64,000 bases of DNA from Prevotella sp. (GTDB taxonomy: Bacteria > Bacteroidota > Bacteroidia > Bacteroidales > Bacteroidaceae): contig JAFUEP010000003.1 of assembly GCA_017470345.1 (NCBI GenBank), positions 1 through 64,000 of the forward strand. Direction: 5' to 3'. Below the pieces are notes generated by a model. The model was given only the letters and a program-made list of their open reading frames with translations. It searched no databases and was not told where the DNA came from. This document shows, piece after piece, positions 23,789 to 32,052 of this stretch (within the stretch, counting starts at the first letter, position 1; each line of letters begins with the position of its first letter). Both the position numbers and the translations under genes were made by a program.

Positions 23789-23807
23789 GAAATAAAAAGG
23801 AAAAGCC

Positions 23808-24869
23808 ATGGAACTTCGCCGTCGCTTAGCCCTTGAGGCCGCACGCCAGATCAACAAGAACCTGAAGCGTGAGCATCCGCTGCGCCAGCTGTTCTGGGAG
23901 TGCACCTTGCGATGCAATGTGCACTGCCGCCATTGTGGCAGCGACTGTCGCCACGAGCCGGCGAAGCCCGACATGCCCCGCGACGACTTCTTCCGTGTGC
24001 TCGACCGTGTGGCTGAGCGCTACGACCCCGCAGAGGTCTTCGTCATCGTCAGCGGCGGCGAGCCCCTGATGCGCGACGACCTGGAACTCATCGGACGCGG
24101 CATCCATGAGCGCGGCTATCCATGGGGCATGGTCTCCAACGGACTCTATCTGACGCCCGAGCGCTTCCATAACCTCAAGGGCGCTGGCCTCTGCTCGCTG
24201 GCCATCAGCTTCGACGGACTGGAACAGGAGCATAACTGGCTGCGCTGCCATCCCGACAGCTTCCGGCGGGCCGACGAGGCCATCGATTTGCTTGTGGCCG
24301 ACGGCACGGTGAAGTTCGACGTCGTCACTTGCGTCAACCAGAAGAACATCGGCCAGCTGGCGGAGCTGCGCGAATACCTCATCAATAAAGGAGTCGGCGA
24401 CTGGCGCCTGTTCCCCATCTTCCCCGTGGGCCGCGCTGCCCATGACCCGATGCTGCGCGTCACGAACGAGCAGTTCCGCCAGATTCTCGACTTCATCCGC
24501 GAGACGCGGCGCGAGGGCCGCATCCACGCCAACTACAGCTGCGAGGGCTTCGTCGGCCCGTATGAGGGCGACGTGCGCGACTGGCTGTTCCGCTGCGCGG
24601 CGGGCGTCACCGTCGGCTCCGTCCTCATCGACGGCAGCATCAGCGCCTGCACCAGCATCCGCTCGAACTACGTCCAAGGCAACATCTACGAGGACGACTT
24701 CCTCGACGTCTGGGAGAACCGCTACCAGCGCTATCGCGACCGCACGTGGATGAAGAAGGACGCCTGCGCCAAGTGCCGCCACTGGCGCTACTGCGAGGGC
24801 AACGGCATGCACCTGCGCGACGACGACGGCCGTCTGCTGGTGTGCCACATGGAGAGGATAGAGGGTTGA
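23808..24869 (+). CDS. Radical SAM/SPASM protein of the rSAM-lipoprotein type
   Basis: This 353-aa enzyme has a radical SAM motif C36-x3-C40-x2-C43 (ECTLRCNVHCRHCGSDC). The SAM-binding SGGEPLM follows. A SPASM domain near the C-terminus has Cys residues in RCAAG, SACTSI, DACAKCRHWRYCEG and LVCHME for auxiliary 4Fe-4S clusters. SPASM enzymes usually modify peptides or proteins post-translationally. The best fit I recall is the Bacteroidales family TIGR04133, described as occurring beside a small lipoprotein. Here two lipoproteins with paired YGPPP motifs follow directly (54-bp gap), which supports that. AAAGGAAAAGCC just before the ATG is a plausible ribosome-binding region. The modification itself is unknown. 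Confidence 0.88.
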   Translation: MELRRRLALEAARQINKNLKREHPLRQLFWECTLRCNVHCRHCGSDCRHEPAKPDMPRDDFFRVLDRVAERYDPAEVFVIVSGGEPLMRDDLELIGRGIHERGYPWGMVSNGLYLTPERFHNLKGAGLCSLAISFDGLEQEHNWLRCHPDSFRRADEAIDLLVADGTVKFDVVTCVNQKNIGQLAELREYLINKGVGDWRLFPIFPVGRAAHDPMLRVTNEQFRQILDFIRETRREGRIHANYSCEGFVGPYEGDVRDWLFRCAAGVTVGSVLIDGSISACTSIRSNYVQGNIYEDDFLDVWENRYQRYRDRTWMKKDACAKCRHWRYCEGNGMHLRDDDGRLLVCHMERIEG

Positions 24870-24922
24870 AGTCGGACGTATGGTGTGTCGGCTTTTGCCT
24901 AATAAGATAATAAGAAAAAGGA

Positions 24923-25516
24923 ATGAAAAAGAGGTTTCTCAAAGTGTCGAATCTGTTGCTGGGGTCGGTCGTTGCGGCCCTGGGCTTCGGGGCTTGCCGA
25001 TCGGCTGAAGGGCCTGTGGGCAATCCGACTGACGACACGGATACGGTCGCTGCGCCCGCATCGAAACAGGAGGCGAAGGATGGCATCAGGCTTGTCTACG
25101 GGCCGCCTCCCATGGCGAGGAATGATGTTAGGATTGTCTATGGGCCGCCTCCCATGAAGAGGAATGAGGGGAATGAGAATGAAGAACTCGACCCGACGAG
25201 GGTCTACGACATAGTGGAGCAGATGCCCTGCTTCCCTGGCGGTGACGAAGCCATGATGACGTGGGTGAAACAGCATCTGCAATATCCCGAGTCGGCCCGC
25301 CGCGATAGCATTGAGGGGCGCGTCATCCTGACCTTTGTCGTCGAACGCGACGGCACCCCCACGAACTTCAAGGTCGTCAGGTCTGTCCATCCCGCCCTCG
25401 ATGCCGAGGCCCTGCGCCTGCTCTCGACGATGCCCCGCTGGATACCCGGCCGGCAGAATGGTGTGGCGCTCAGGGTGAAATACACTTATCCCGTACCCTT
25501 TAGGCTAAATCAATAA
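24923..25516 (+). CDS. YGPPP-motif lipoprotein with TonB C-terminal domain, copy 1
   Basis: The 197-aa product has a lipoprotein signal (MKKRFLKVSNLLLGSVVAAL, lipobox LGFGAC with Cys25). A low-complexity segment carries two VYGPPPM motifs (about residues 58-64 and 72-78). A TonB C-terminal-like domain runs from VYDIVEQMPCFPGGDEA to the end, including YPESARR, GRVILTFVVERDG and WIPGRQNG. There is no transmembrane helix or proline-rich periplasm-spanning region, so it is not an ordinary TonB. The duplicated YGPPP motif beside a radical SAM/SPASM gene is the likely substrate site of that enzyme (inference). The next gene is a paralogue one base after the stop. Confidence 0.85.
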   Translation: MKKRFLKVSNLLLGSVVAALGFGACRSAEGPVGNPTDDTDTVAAPASKQEAKDGIRLVYGPPPMARNDVRIVYGPPPMKRNEGNENEELDPTRVYDIVEQMPCFPGGDEAMMTWVKQHLQYPESARRDSIEGRVILTFVVERDGTPTNFKVVRSVHPALDAEALRLLSTMPRWIPGRQNGVALRVKYTYPVPFRLNQ

Positions 25517-25517
25517 T

Positions 25518-26120
25518 ATGAAGAAGAGGTTTTTCAAGGTCTCAAACCTGTTGCTCGGTTCGCTCATAGCAGCCTTGGGACTGGGGGCGTGCAAGACGGC
25601 CCAGCAGAAGCGCATTGCGCTTGCCTATGGTCCGCCGCCTACGCAACAGAAGATCGGCGAGCTCGTCGGCCAACAGCAGGACGACGCGCAGCAGCGTGAG
25701 GAAATGCAGAAAAAGGAGGCGGAACGTCAACGGGTGGAGAGAGGTCATATCAAGGTGGTCTATGGTCCGCCGCCGTCGCGCTACCATGACGCCGTGCCCG
25801 ATCCTGACGGCATCTACGACATCGTGGACGACATGCCCAGCTTCCCCGGCGATGTCTCGGCAGAGGAGTGGATCCGTCAGCATCTGCGCTATCCGGCCAA
25901 GTCACGCCAGCGGCTTGAGCAAGGCCGTGTGATCGTCAGCTTCATCGTGCGCAAAGACGGCACGCTCGATGGTGTCACGGTGGTCAAGTCCGTCGCCTCA
26001 CTGCTCGACCAGGAGGCCGTCCGCGTGGTGAAGTCGATGCCCAAGTGGGAGCCCGGCCGACATCGCGGCGAGGCTGTGAATGTGCGCTATGTGCTGCCTG
26101 TGACTTTTACTCTGGAATAA
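25518..26120 (+). CDS. YGPPP-motif lipoprotein with TonB C-terminal domain, copy 2
   Basis: This 200-aa paralogue of the preceding gene starts one base after its stop. The lipoprotein signal is nearly the same (MKKRFFKVSNLLLGSLIAAL, lipobox LGLGAC). Two YGPPP motifs occur, LAYGPPPTQQ and VVYGPPPSRYHD, here separated by a charged Gln/Glu-rich linker of about 50 residues. The TonB C-terminal-like domain begins at IYDIVDDMPSFPGD. The tandem arrangement suggests a recent duplication with the motif and the signal conserved but the linker diverged, which points to YGPPP as functionally important. It is the last gene of the radical SAM operon, convergent with waaA. Confidence 0.85.
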   Translation: MKKRFFKVSNLLLGSLIAALGLGACKTAQQKRIALAYGPPPTQQKIGELVGQQQDDAQQREEMQKKEAERQRVERGHIKVVYGPPPSRYHDAVPDPDGIYDIVDDMPSFPGDVSAEEWIRQHLRYPAKSRQRLEQGRVIVSFIVRKDGTLDGVTVVKSVASLLDQEAVRVVKSMPKWEPGRHRGEAVNVRYVLPVTFTLE

Positions 26121-26143
26121 CGAAAAAGTGATGTAGGATCGAG

Positions 26144-27430
26144 TCAGAACCCTACATCACTTAATATTTTATTGGTGGCGCCGGCACGCCCTTGTACGTA
26201 GGAGCCGGCTTCTGCAGAGGCCTTGGCCAGGAAGTCGGGCTCAAGCTCGAAGCGGTCCATCAGACGGGCGAAGTCGTCGTAGGAGGCGATCTCGAATCCG
26301 CCTTCGCATTGCTTCAGTTCCTGCACCTCCTGGAACTTATGGTTGTTGGGCCCGAAGATGACGGGCTTGCCCCATACGGCGGCCTCCAGCGTGTTGTGGA
26401 CGCTGACGCCGAAGCCGCCGCCTACGTAGCAGACGTCGGCATAGCGGTAGATGCTCGACAGCAGGCCGAAGCAGTCGATGATGAGAGCCGAGGCCGAAGT
26501 CGAGGCCCCCCCTACGGCCCCCGAGGGAGCTTCTTTTCGGGCGGTAGCAAACTCTCCATTCTCCATTCTGCGCTCTACACTGGAATAGCGAACAGCTTTC
26601 CCTTCACCCAGCGCCTTCTCGATCTGTTGCAGATGGTCCTCACCGATGATGTGTGGGGCGATGATGAGTTTCCATTCGGGATGCGCCTTGAAGTACTTGA
26701 TGAAGATTTCTTCATCGGGCGGCCACGACGAGCCGGCCACGAACACCTTCCCCTTGCTGTCCTCTATGAACTGCTCGACGACGGGAAGCTGGCGGGCCTG
26801 CTCCTTGATCTGCAGGACGCGGTCGAAGCGGGTGTCGCCCGTGATGCTGACGTTGGTCAGTCCGATGGAGGCCAGCAGCTCGCGGCTCTTCTCGTTCTGC
26901 ACGAAGAAGTGGGTGAAGCATTTCAGCACGCGCCCGTACTGACGTCCGTACCAGCGGAAGAACACCTGTCCGTCGCGGAAGATGCTCGACACACTGTAGG
27001 TGGGCACGCCGCGATGTCTGAGGATGTGGAGATAGTTGTACCAGAACTCATACTTGATGAAGAAGGCCATCTCGGGCCGGATGAGCCGCAGGAAGCGACG
27101 GGCGTTGCGGATGGTGTCGAGCGGCAGGTAGCAGATGATGTCAGCCCCCTCGTAGTTCTTCCTGACCTCATAGCCCGAGGGCGAGAAGAACGTGAGCAGG
27201 ATCTTCAGGTCGGGGCGACGCCGGCGCAGCTCCTCCATCAGCGGGCGTCCCTGCTCGAACTCGCCGAGCGAGGCCGCGTGGAACCAGACGTAGCGCGCCT
27301 TCGGGTCGACCTGCTCGCGCAGCACCCGGAAGGCGTCGCGTTCGCCGCGCCACATCCGTCGCACCTTGTCGTTGAACAGACTATAGACGGCGACGCCAAG
27401 CAGGTAGAGGTAGATGATCAGATTGTACAC
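26144..27430 (-). CDS. waaA: 3-deoxy-D-manno-octulosonic acid (Kdo) transferase
   Basis: This GT30 glycosyltransferase transfers Kdo from CMP-Kdo to lipid A precursor at the inner membrane. The 428-aa protein has an N-terminal membrane anchor (YNLIIYLYLLGVAVYSLF), the catalytic-Glu motif SLGEFEQGRPL, and the C-terminal nucleotide-binding part with GGGFGVSVHNTLEAAVWG and FGPNNHKF. Residues about 282-312 are a repeat-derived insertion just before LIIDCFGLLSS. The start is a GTG at 27430 (family start YNL... follows), and a palindromic repeat abuts it at 27431, so the native 5' flank has been replaced. The start choice is therefore moderately sure, and promoter information is lost. Confidence 0.92.
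   Translation of the reverse strand: MYNLIIYLYLLGVAVYSLFNDKVRRMWRGERDAFRVLREQVDPKARYVWFHAASLGEFEQGRPLMEELRRRRPDLKILLTFFSPSGYEVRKNYEGADIICYLPLDTIRNARRFLRLIRPEMAFFIKYEFWYNYLHILRHRGVPTYSVSSIFRDGQVFFRWYGRQYGRVLKCFTHFFVQNEKSRELLASIGLTNVSITGDTRFDRVLQIKEQARQLPVVEQFIEDSKGKVFVAGSSWPPDEEIFIKYFKAHPEWKLIIAPHIIGEDHLQQIEKALGEGKAVRYSSVERRMENGEFATARKEAPSGAVGGASTSASALIIDCFGLLSSIYRYADVCYVGGGFGVSVHNTLEAAVWGKPVIFGPNNHKFQEVQELKQCEGGFEIASYDDFARLMDRFELEPDFLAKASAEAGSYVQGRAGATNKILSDVGF
26497..26587. repeat. In-frame composite repeat insertion in waaA
   Basis: On the coding strand a purine arm (AGTGTAG, AGCGCAG, AATGGAG, AATGGAG, then AGTTTGCTACCGCC) is joined to a CCCTCGGGGGCC palindrome of the 27432/27858 family instead of the matching pyrimidine arm. 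It is stop-free and encodes about 31 residues. It looks like a hybrid of two element families. Confidence 0.82.
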
Positions 27431-27431
27431 A

Positions 27432-27469
27432 GAGCCCCCCCTTCTGCCCCCGAGGGGGCTACTATAGTT
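27432..27469. repeat. Left inverted repeat flanking the DUF559 gene
   Basis: AGCCCCCCCTTCTGCCCCCG then AGGGGGCTACTATAG is, apart from a few substitutions, the reverse complement of 27858-27895. It begins one base after the waaA start codon and ends 7 bp before the DUF559 stop. Confidence 0.9.
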
Positions 27470-27475
27470 CCGCCG

Positions 27476-27844
27476 TTACAAATACTTCTGTATCTCATTC
27501 AGTACTTGGTTTATGTTTCTGAATAGTTCTTCGTTCGTGAATCGCAGTACTATAAACCCCTTGCTCTCCAACCACTCAGTACGCATGGAATCAGCTTCCT
27601 GCTGACGATCCTGTCGGTGATAGCCACCATCAAGTTCGATGACCAGCCTTCTGGGCAGACATGCAAAATCTGCAATATAATCGCCAATGATATGTTGGCG
27701 CTTAAAGGGTTGTCCTATCCCGTTGTCTCTGAGATGTTCCCATAATAAGGCCTCGGCTTCAGTCGGATGATTCCGGTTGTGGCGAGCATATTCCTTGAGT
27801 CTGCCATAGAGCGCCGGGTCAGCCGTCTGATAGGCGTAGTCCAT
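27476..27844 (-). CDS. DUF559 (Vsr-like) endonuclease-domain protein between inverted repeats
   Basis: This 122-aa protein of the DUF559 group is related to the very-short-patch-repair endonuclease fold. Visible features are the N-terminal R-x-NPTEAE-like block (RHNRNHPTEAEALLWEHLR), FKRQHIIGDYIADFACLPR and VIELDGGYH. The D..E-x-D..H set is expected of a PD-(D/E)XK-like nuclease. The C-terminal helix LFRNINQVLNEIQKYL completes the domain, so it appears intact. It lies between waaA and gltX, bracketed by 38-bp inverted repeats (27432-27469 and 27858-27895). Solo copies of the same palindrome are found inside gltX and waaA. It may be cargo or mobiliser of the repeat. Biochemical activity of DUF559 proteins is poorly established. 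Confidence 0.88.
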   Translation of the reverse strand: MDYAYQTADPALYGRLKEYARHNRNHPTEAEALLWEHLRDNGIGQPFKRQHIIGDYIADFACLPRRLVIELDGGYHRQDRQQEADSMRTEWLESKGFIVLRFTNEELFRNINQVLNEIQKYL

Positions 27845-27851
27845 AAAGCTG

Positions 27852-29462
27852 CTAAGCTATAGTAGCCCCCTCGGGGGCGGAATGGGGGGCTCCCAATACC
27901 TCGCATGCCCTCTTTGTGCGCCGTATAGTCTCCTCCTTGCCGAGGAAGGCCGAGATGTCGAACATGCCGGGGCCTTTGCCCTCGCCGACGAGTGCCAGTC
28001 GCCAGGCGTTCATCACTTGGCCCAGCTTGTAGCCCTTCTGCTCAATCCATGAATGAACGACCTTCTCTTGATTCTCCAGCGAGAAGTCATCGAGATCCTG
28101 CAATACCTCGTCGCATAATTCGTTCAGGACTTCTGACGACGGTCTGCGAGAAGGGTCTATAGTAGCCCCCTCGGGGGCTGAAGGGGGGGCTGCCTGTATC
28201 CAGCGCTTCTTGGCCGTCTTCTCGTCATACTGCGTCGGAGCCTCGAAGAAGAACGAGCACAGGGGCCACAGCTCCTTGACGAACGAGACGCGGTCCTTCA
28301 TCATGGCGACGACCTGCTCGATGCGCTCGAAGCTGTCCGTGACGCCGTGCTCGCGACAGACGGGCTCAAACAGTCGGGCGATCTCCTCGGCCGACTTCTT
28401 CAGGATATATTCGTGGTTGAACCAGATGCCCTTCTCGTAGGCAAACTTGGCGCCGGCCTTCGAGCACTTCTCGATGTCGAAGGCCTCGACCAGCTCGTCG
28501 AGCGTGAAGAGCTCCTGCTCCGTGCCGGGGTTCCATCCCAGCAGGGCCAGGAAGTTGACCACCGCCTCGGGGAAGTAGCCCTGCTCGCGATAGCCCGTGG
28601 CCGTGACATTGCCCTCCTCGTCCTTCCAGTCGAGCGGGAAGACGGGGAATCCCAGGCGGTCGCCGTCGCGCTTCGAGAGCTTGCCCTTGCCGTCGGGCTT
28701 GAGCAGCAGCGGCAGATGGGCGAAGCGCGGCATCGTGTCCTCCCATCCGAAGGCCTTGTAGAGCAGCACGTGGAGTGGGGCCGAGGGCAGCCACTCCTCG
28801 CCGCGGATGACGTGGGTGATCTCCATCAGGTGGTCGTCGACGATGTTGGCCAGATGATACGTGGGCAGCTCGTCGGCACTCTTGTAGAGCACCTTGTCGT
28901 CGAGGATGTCGCTCTTGACGTGCACCTCGCCGCGGATCATGTCGTCGACCGTCACCTCCTCGCCGGCGTCGATCTTGATGCGCACCACATACTGCCGACC
29001 CTCGCTGATGAGCCGCTCCACCTCCTCGGCGGGCATGGTCAGTGAGTTGCGCATCATGCCTCGCGTGCGGTTGTCATACTGGAAGTTCTGGATCTCCTCG
29101 CGCTTGGCGTTGAGCTCCTCGGGCGTGTCGAAGGCGATGTAGGCCTTGCCCGCATCGAGCAGCTGGCGGACGTATTTCTTGTAGATGTCGCGGCGCTCGC
29201 TCTGGCGGTAGGGCCCATACTGGCCTCCGAACGAGACGCCCTCGTCGAAGCGGATGCCCAGCCATCGGAATGCCTCGATGATGTAGGCCTCGGCCTGGGG
29301 CACGAAGCGCGTGGTGTCAGTGTCCTCGATGCGGAAGACGAAGTCGCCCCCGTGCTGGCGGGCAAACAGATAGTTGAACAGGGCGGTGCGCACACCGCCG
29401 ATATGCAGGGGCCCCGTGGGGCTGGGTGCAAATCGCACCCTCACTCTTCTCTTTTCTGTCAT
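27852..29462 (-). CDS. gltX: Glutamyl-tRNA synthetase with repeat insertion and repeat-derived tail
   Basis: This class I aminoacyl-tRNA synthetase charges tRNA-Glu. The HIGH-type signature is in [20 protein letters not shown] and the KMSKS-type signature is KLSKRDGDR, with EDTDTTRF following as usual. At 536 aa it exceeds the roughly 505 aa common in relatives. About 14 residues near 423-436 ([12 protein letters not shown]) come from a palindromic insertion in the anticodon-binding half. The last residues come from the inverted repeat beside the DUF559 gene, which also moved the stop codon. Being essential, the gene shows that these insertions are tolerated. The promoter box is at 29491-29498. 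Confidence 0.95.
   Translation of the reverse strand: MTEKRRVRVRFAPSPTGPLHIGGVRTALFNYLFARQHGGDFVFRIEDTDTTRFVPQAEAYIIEAFRWLGIRFDEGVSFGGQYGPYRQSERRDIYKKYVRQLLDAGKAYIAFDTPEELNAKREEIQNFQYDNRTRGMMRNSLTMPAEEVERLISEGRQYVVRIKIDAGEEVTVDDMIRGEVHVKSDILDDKVLYKSADELPTYHLANIVDDHLMEITHVIRGEEWLPSAPLHVLLYKAFGWEDTMPRFAHLPLLLKPDGKGKLSKRDGDRLGFPVFPLDWKDEEGNVTATGYREQGYFPEAVVNFLALLGWNPGTEQELFTLDELVEAFDIEKCSKAGAKFAYEKGIWFNHEYILKKSAEEIARLFEPVCREHGVTDSFERIEQVVAMMKDRVSFVKELWPLCSFFFEAPTQYDEKTAKKRWIQAAPPSAPEGATIDPSRRPSSEVLNELCDEVLQDLDDFSLENQEKVVHSWIEQKGYKLGQVMNAWRLALVGEGKGPGMFDISAFLGKEETIRRTKRACEVLGAPHSAPEGATIA
27858..27895. repeat. Right inverted repeat flanking the DUF559 gene, overlapping the gltX end
   Basis: CTATAGTAGCCCCCTCGGGG then GCGGAATGGGGGGCTCCC mirrors 27432-27469. 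It encodes the final residues of GltX ([12 protein letters not shown]), and the gltX stop lies 4 bp beyond it. Confidence 0.9.
28156..28195. repeat. In-frame CCCCCTCGGGGG palindrome in gltX
   Basis: TATAGTAGCCCCCTCGGGGG then CTGAAGGGGGGGCTGCC is a solo copy of the repeat that flanks the DUF559 gene, in the same orientation as the 27858 copy. It is stop-free on the coding strand and adds about 13 residues. Confidence 0.9.
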
Positions 29463-29490
29463 GGTTTGCTTTTCTTTTTGGATTTGGGTG

Positions 29491-29498
29491 CAAAGTTA
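29491..29498 (-). promoter_or_regulatory. -7 promoter box for gltX
   Basis: TAACTTTG on the minus strand, 29 bp before the gltX ATG. Confidence 0.7.
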
Positions 29499-29605
29499 CA
29501 AAAAAACCGCCACACGGCGCATCGTTTCCCCGCTTTTTTCTGCTTTGACGGATAAAAAGTCATGAAAAATCAATCAATCTCCTTGGCAGTCTGCGAAATA
29601 ATGCC

Positions 29606-29613
29606 TAATTTTG
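29606..29613 (+). promoter_or_regulatory. -7 promoter box for the 7TM-HD gene
   Basis: TAATTTTG fits TAnnTTTG, 22 bp before the ATG at 29636, with a TTGG about 20 bp upstream as a weak -33 element. Confidence 0.65.
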
Positions 29614-29635
29614 CCCTCGCAAATAAGTAGAAGCA

Positions 29636-31690
29636 ATGAAACGCATCAACCTGAATTTTGAGCTCACATGGCGCGACATCGCATGGCGCGTGGCGCTGGT
29701 GTTGGCAGTCGTGACCGTCATCGTGTGGTTTATGCCTCGCGACCACCGTCCTAGCTTCAAGTTCGAGCAGGACAAGCCCTGGAACTATGCCGACATGACC
29801 GCCACGTTCGATTTTCCCGTCTATAAGAGCGACTCGGTCGTCAAGGCCGAGCAGGAGGCTGCGCTCAAGGACTATGAGCCGTATTACACCTACGACGCCG
29901 AGGTGGGGCCCGAGCAGGTGAGGCGCTTCATGCAGCAGTTCGGCCGCGACCAGAAGGGCCTGAGCACCGACTATAAGCGCATCATCGCCAACCGCCTCAA
30001 TGCCTGTTATGCCCAGGGCATCGTCGACACGAAGTCGCCCTCGGGCGTCCAGCTCGACTCGACCGCCTTGCTGCGGCGCGTCGACGGCAAGGATGCCGTC
30101 AGCGTCGCCGCGGGCAGTGTGTTCACGGGGCTCGAGGTCTACGAGCTGCTGCTCAGCGACCCCATGCTCCGCGACCGCCTGTCGGCCCTGCAGGACCTGG
30201 ACCTCAATGAGTATATCGTGCCCAACCTGGTCTACGACGAGGAGCGCAGCGACCAGAGCCGCATCGACCTGATGAACAGCGTCACGCGTGCCGACGGCGT
30301 CGTGCTCCGCGGCCAGAAGATCATCGACCGCGGCGACATCGTCGACGAGTCCACCTCGAGGGTGCTGCAGTCCTATCTGACTGAGATCGACAAGCGCCAC
30401 CAGGGCGACCGCGGCATCAGCTCCACCGTCATGGGCGAGCTGCTCTACGTGCTGCTCGTCGTGCTGGGCTTCACCGTCTATCTGACCATGTATCGCAAGG
30501 ACTACTTCGACGACATGCGCTCCGTCGGCATGCTCTACACCCTGCTCGTCCTCTTTGCCGTGCTGGCCTCGGTCCTGGTAGAGCACAACGTGCTCCACGT
30601 CTATATCCTGCCCTTTGCCATCGTGCCCATCTTTGTGCGCGTCTTCATGGACTCGCGCACGGCCTTCATGGCCCATACGGCCCTGGTGCTCATCTGTGCC
30701 TGCATCCTGCAGCACCCCCTGGAGTTCATCGCCGTCGAGATGGCCGCCGGCCTGGCCGCCATCTTCTCGCTGCGCGAGCTGTCGAGCCGTTCGCAGCTGT
30801 TCTGGACGGCCACGCTGGTCACGCTCGTCGCCATGCTCACCAATCTGTCGCTCTTCCTCATCCGCTCGGGCGACTTCTCGCGCTTCGACACGTCCGAATA
30901 CTACTTCCTGCTCGTCTGCGGCATCGTCATCTTCTGCAGCTATCCTCTGCTCTACATCGTCGAGCGCACCTTCGGGTTCGTCAGCAACATCACGCTCATC
31001 GAGCTCAGCGACATGAACAAGGAGCTGCTGCGACGCATGAGCGAGGTGGCCCCCGGCACGTTCCAGCACTCCATCCAGGTGGGCAACCTGGCCGCCGAGA
31101 TAGCCCGCAAGATCGGGGCCAACGCCCAGCTGGTGCGCACGGGTGCCCTCTATCATGACATCGGCAAGACCCAGAACCCCATCTACTTCACTGAGAACCA
31201 GTCGGGCGGCATCTCGCCCCACGACCACCTGTCGCTCATCGAGAGCGCCCAGATGATCGTCAGCCACGTCACTGAGGGCCTCAAGCTGGCCGACCACTAC
31301 AACCTGCCCCAGCAGATCCGCGACTTCATCAGCACCCACCACGGACTGGGCAAGGCCAAGTATTTCTTCATCAAATATAAGAACGAGCATCCCGACGAAC
31401 CCGTCGACGACCTGCTCTTCACCTATCCCGGCCCCAACCCCTTCACCAAGGAGCAGGCCGTGCTGATGATGGCCGACGCCGTCGAGGCCGCCTCGCGCTC
31501 GCTGCCTGACTACACGGAACAGTCGATCCGCCAGCTCGTCGGACGCATCATCGACTCGCAGGTGCAAGAGGGCTATTTCCGCGACTGCCCCATCACCTTC
31601 CGCGACATCGCCTACGCCAAGACGGTCCTCATCGAGAAGCTCAAGACTATCTACCACACCCGCATCAGCTATCCGGAAGCCAAAGCCTGA
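29636..31690 (+). CDS. 7TM-HD family phosphohydrolase (PgpH/YqfF-like)
   Basis: This 684-aa integral membrane protein has an N-terminal transmembrane helix (about residues 12-32), an extracytoplasmic 7TMR-HD domain (about 40-265) and about seven membrane helices (about 270-455). A cytoplasmic HD domain with TFQHSIQVGNLAAEIARKIG, the catalytic HD pair in LYHDIGKTQNP, and STHHGLGKAKYF follows. Listeria PgpH of the same layout degrades cyclic di-AMP, so a role in cyclic dinucleotide turnover is a reasonable inference. It is monocistronic between gltX (divergent) and a porin gene. Length and domain order are normal. Confidence 0.92.
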   Translation: MKRINLNFELTWRDIAWRVALVLAVVTVIVWFMPRDHRPSFKFEQDKPWNYADMTATFDFPVYKSDSVVKAEQEAALKDYEPYYTYDAEVGPEQVRRFMQQFGRDQKGLSTDYKRIIANRLNACYAQGIVDTKSPSGVQLDSTALLRRVDGKDAVSVAAGSVFTGLEVYELLLSDPMLRDRLSALQDLDLNEYIVPNLVYDEERSDQSRIDLMNSVTRADGVVLRGQKIIDRGDIVDESTSRVLQSYLTEIDKRHQGDRGISSTVMGELLYVLLVVLGFTVYLTMYRKDYFDDMRSVGMLYTLLVLFAVLASVLVEHNVLHVYILPFAIVPIFVRVFMDSRTAFMAHTALVLICACILQHPLEFIAVEMAAGLAAIFSLRELSSRSQLFWTATLVTLVAMLTNLSLFLIRSGDFSRFDTSEYYFLLVCGIVIFCSYPLLYIVERTFGFVSNITLIELSDMNKELLRRMSEVAPGTFQHSIQVGNLAAEIARKIGANAQLVRTGALYHDIGKTQNPIYFTENQSGGISPHDHLSLIESAQMIVSHVTEGLKLADHYNLPQQIRDFISTHHGLGKAKYFFIKYKNEHPDEPVDDLLFTYPGPNPFTKEQAVLMMADAVEAASRSLPDYTEQSIRQLVGRIIDSQVQEGYFRDCPITFRDIAYAKTVLIEKLKTIYHTRISYPEAKA

Positions 31691-31820
31691 CGGCCTGCAG
31701 GCGGCGTCGCGGAGATCGATGACCTTCACTTTTGAGTGGCGTTTTGTAAATAAAATTCCGAATGAATGGACGGAGTTTTATAACTACTTGTTTTTCAGAC
31801 ATATATAATATCCATAAAGA

Positions 31821-31906
31821 TGAAGCGGCGCTTTTCGATGAGAGAAGTGCCGCTTTTCGTGTCAAAAAGGACCGCTTCTCGAGCTGAAAAGCACCGCTTC
31901 TTTTCC
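31821..31906. repeat. Four tandem GAAGCGGCGCTTTTC-type palindromic units
   Basis: Units GAAGCGGCGCTTTTC, GAAGTGCCGCTTTTC, AAAGGACCGCTTCTC and AAAAGCACCGCTTCTT follow at about 20-25 bp spacing. Similar words occur at 4697-4755. The rest of the 362-bp gap (31691-32052) holds a small AAATTCCG/CGGAGTTT inversion and the promoter of the porin gene. Confidence 0.7.
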
Positions 31907-32012
31907 GACTGCCTGCCGTTTGTCAGAATATTTCGCAATAGTTGGCGTGTCTTTATTCGTTAATTTTCTTTAATTATTGCACACTTTTGATTTGAGTGTG
32001 CGATAATATGCG

Positions 32013-32020
32013 TACCTTTG
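32013..32020 (+). promoter_or_regulatory. -7 promoter box for the OMPP1/FadL porin, with -33 TTTG
   Basis: TACCTTTG lies 32 bp before the ATG, with TTTG at 31991-31994 and an 18-bp spacer. Confidence 0.78.
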
Positions 32021-32052
32021 CGGCCGAAATCCAAAGAATTGTTTAAAAGGAT

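Noticed and set aside
29570..31729. 719-aa open frame antisense to the 7TM-HD phosphohydrolase gene, and similar long antisense frames (32068-33855, 55094-57211, 57968-60109, 52849-54273)
   Set aside because: They mirror genes with clear domain matches, arise from GC-rich third positions that suppress stops on the opposite strand, and their translations are low-complexity Val/Ala/Gly/Glu-rich with no recognisable motifs.
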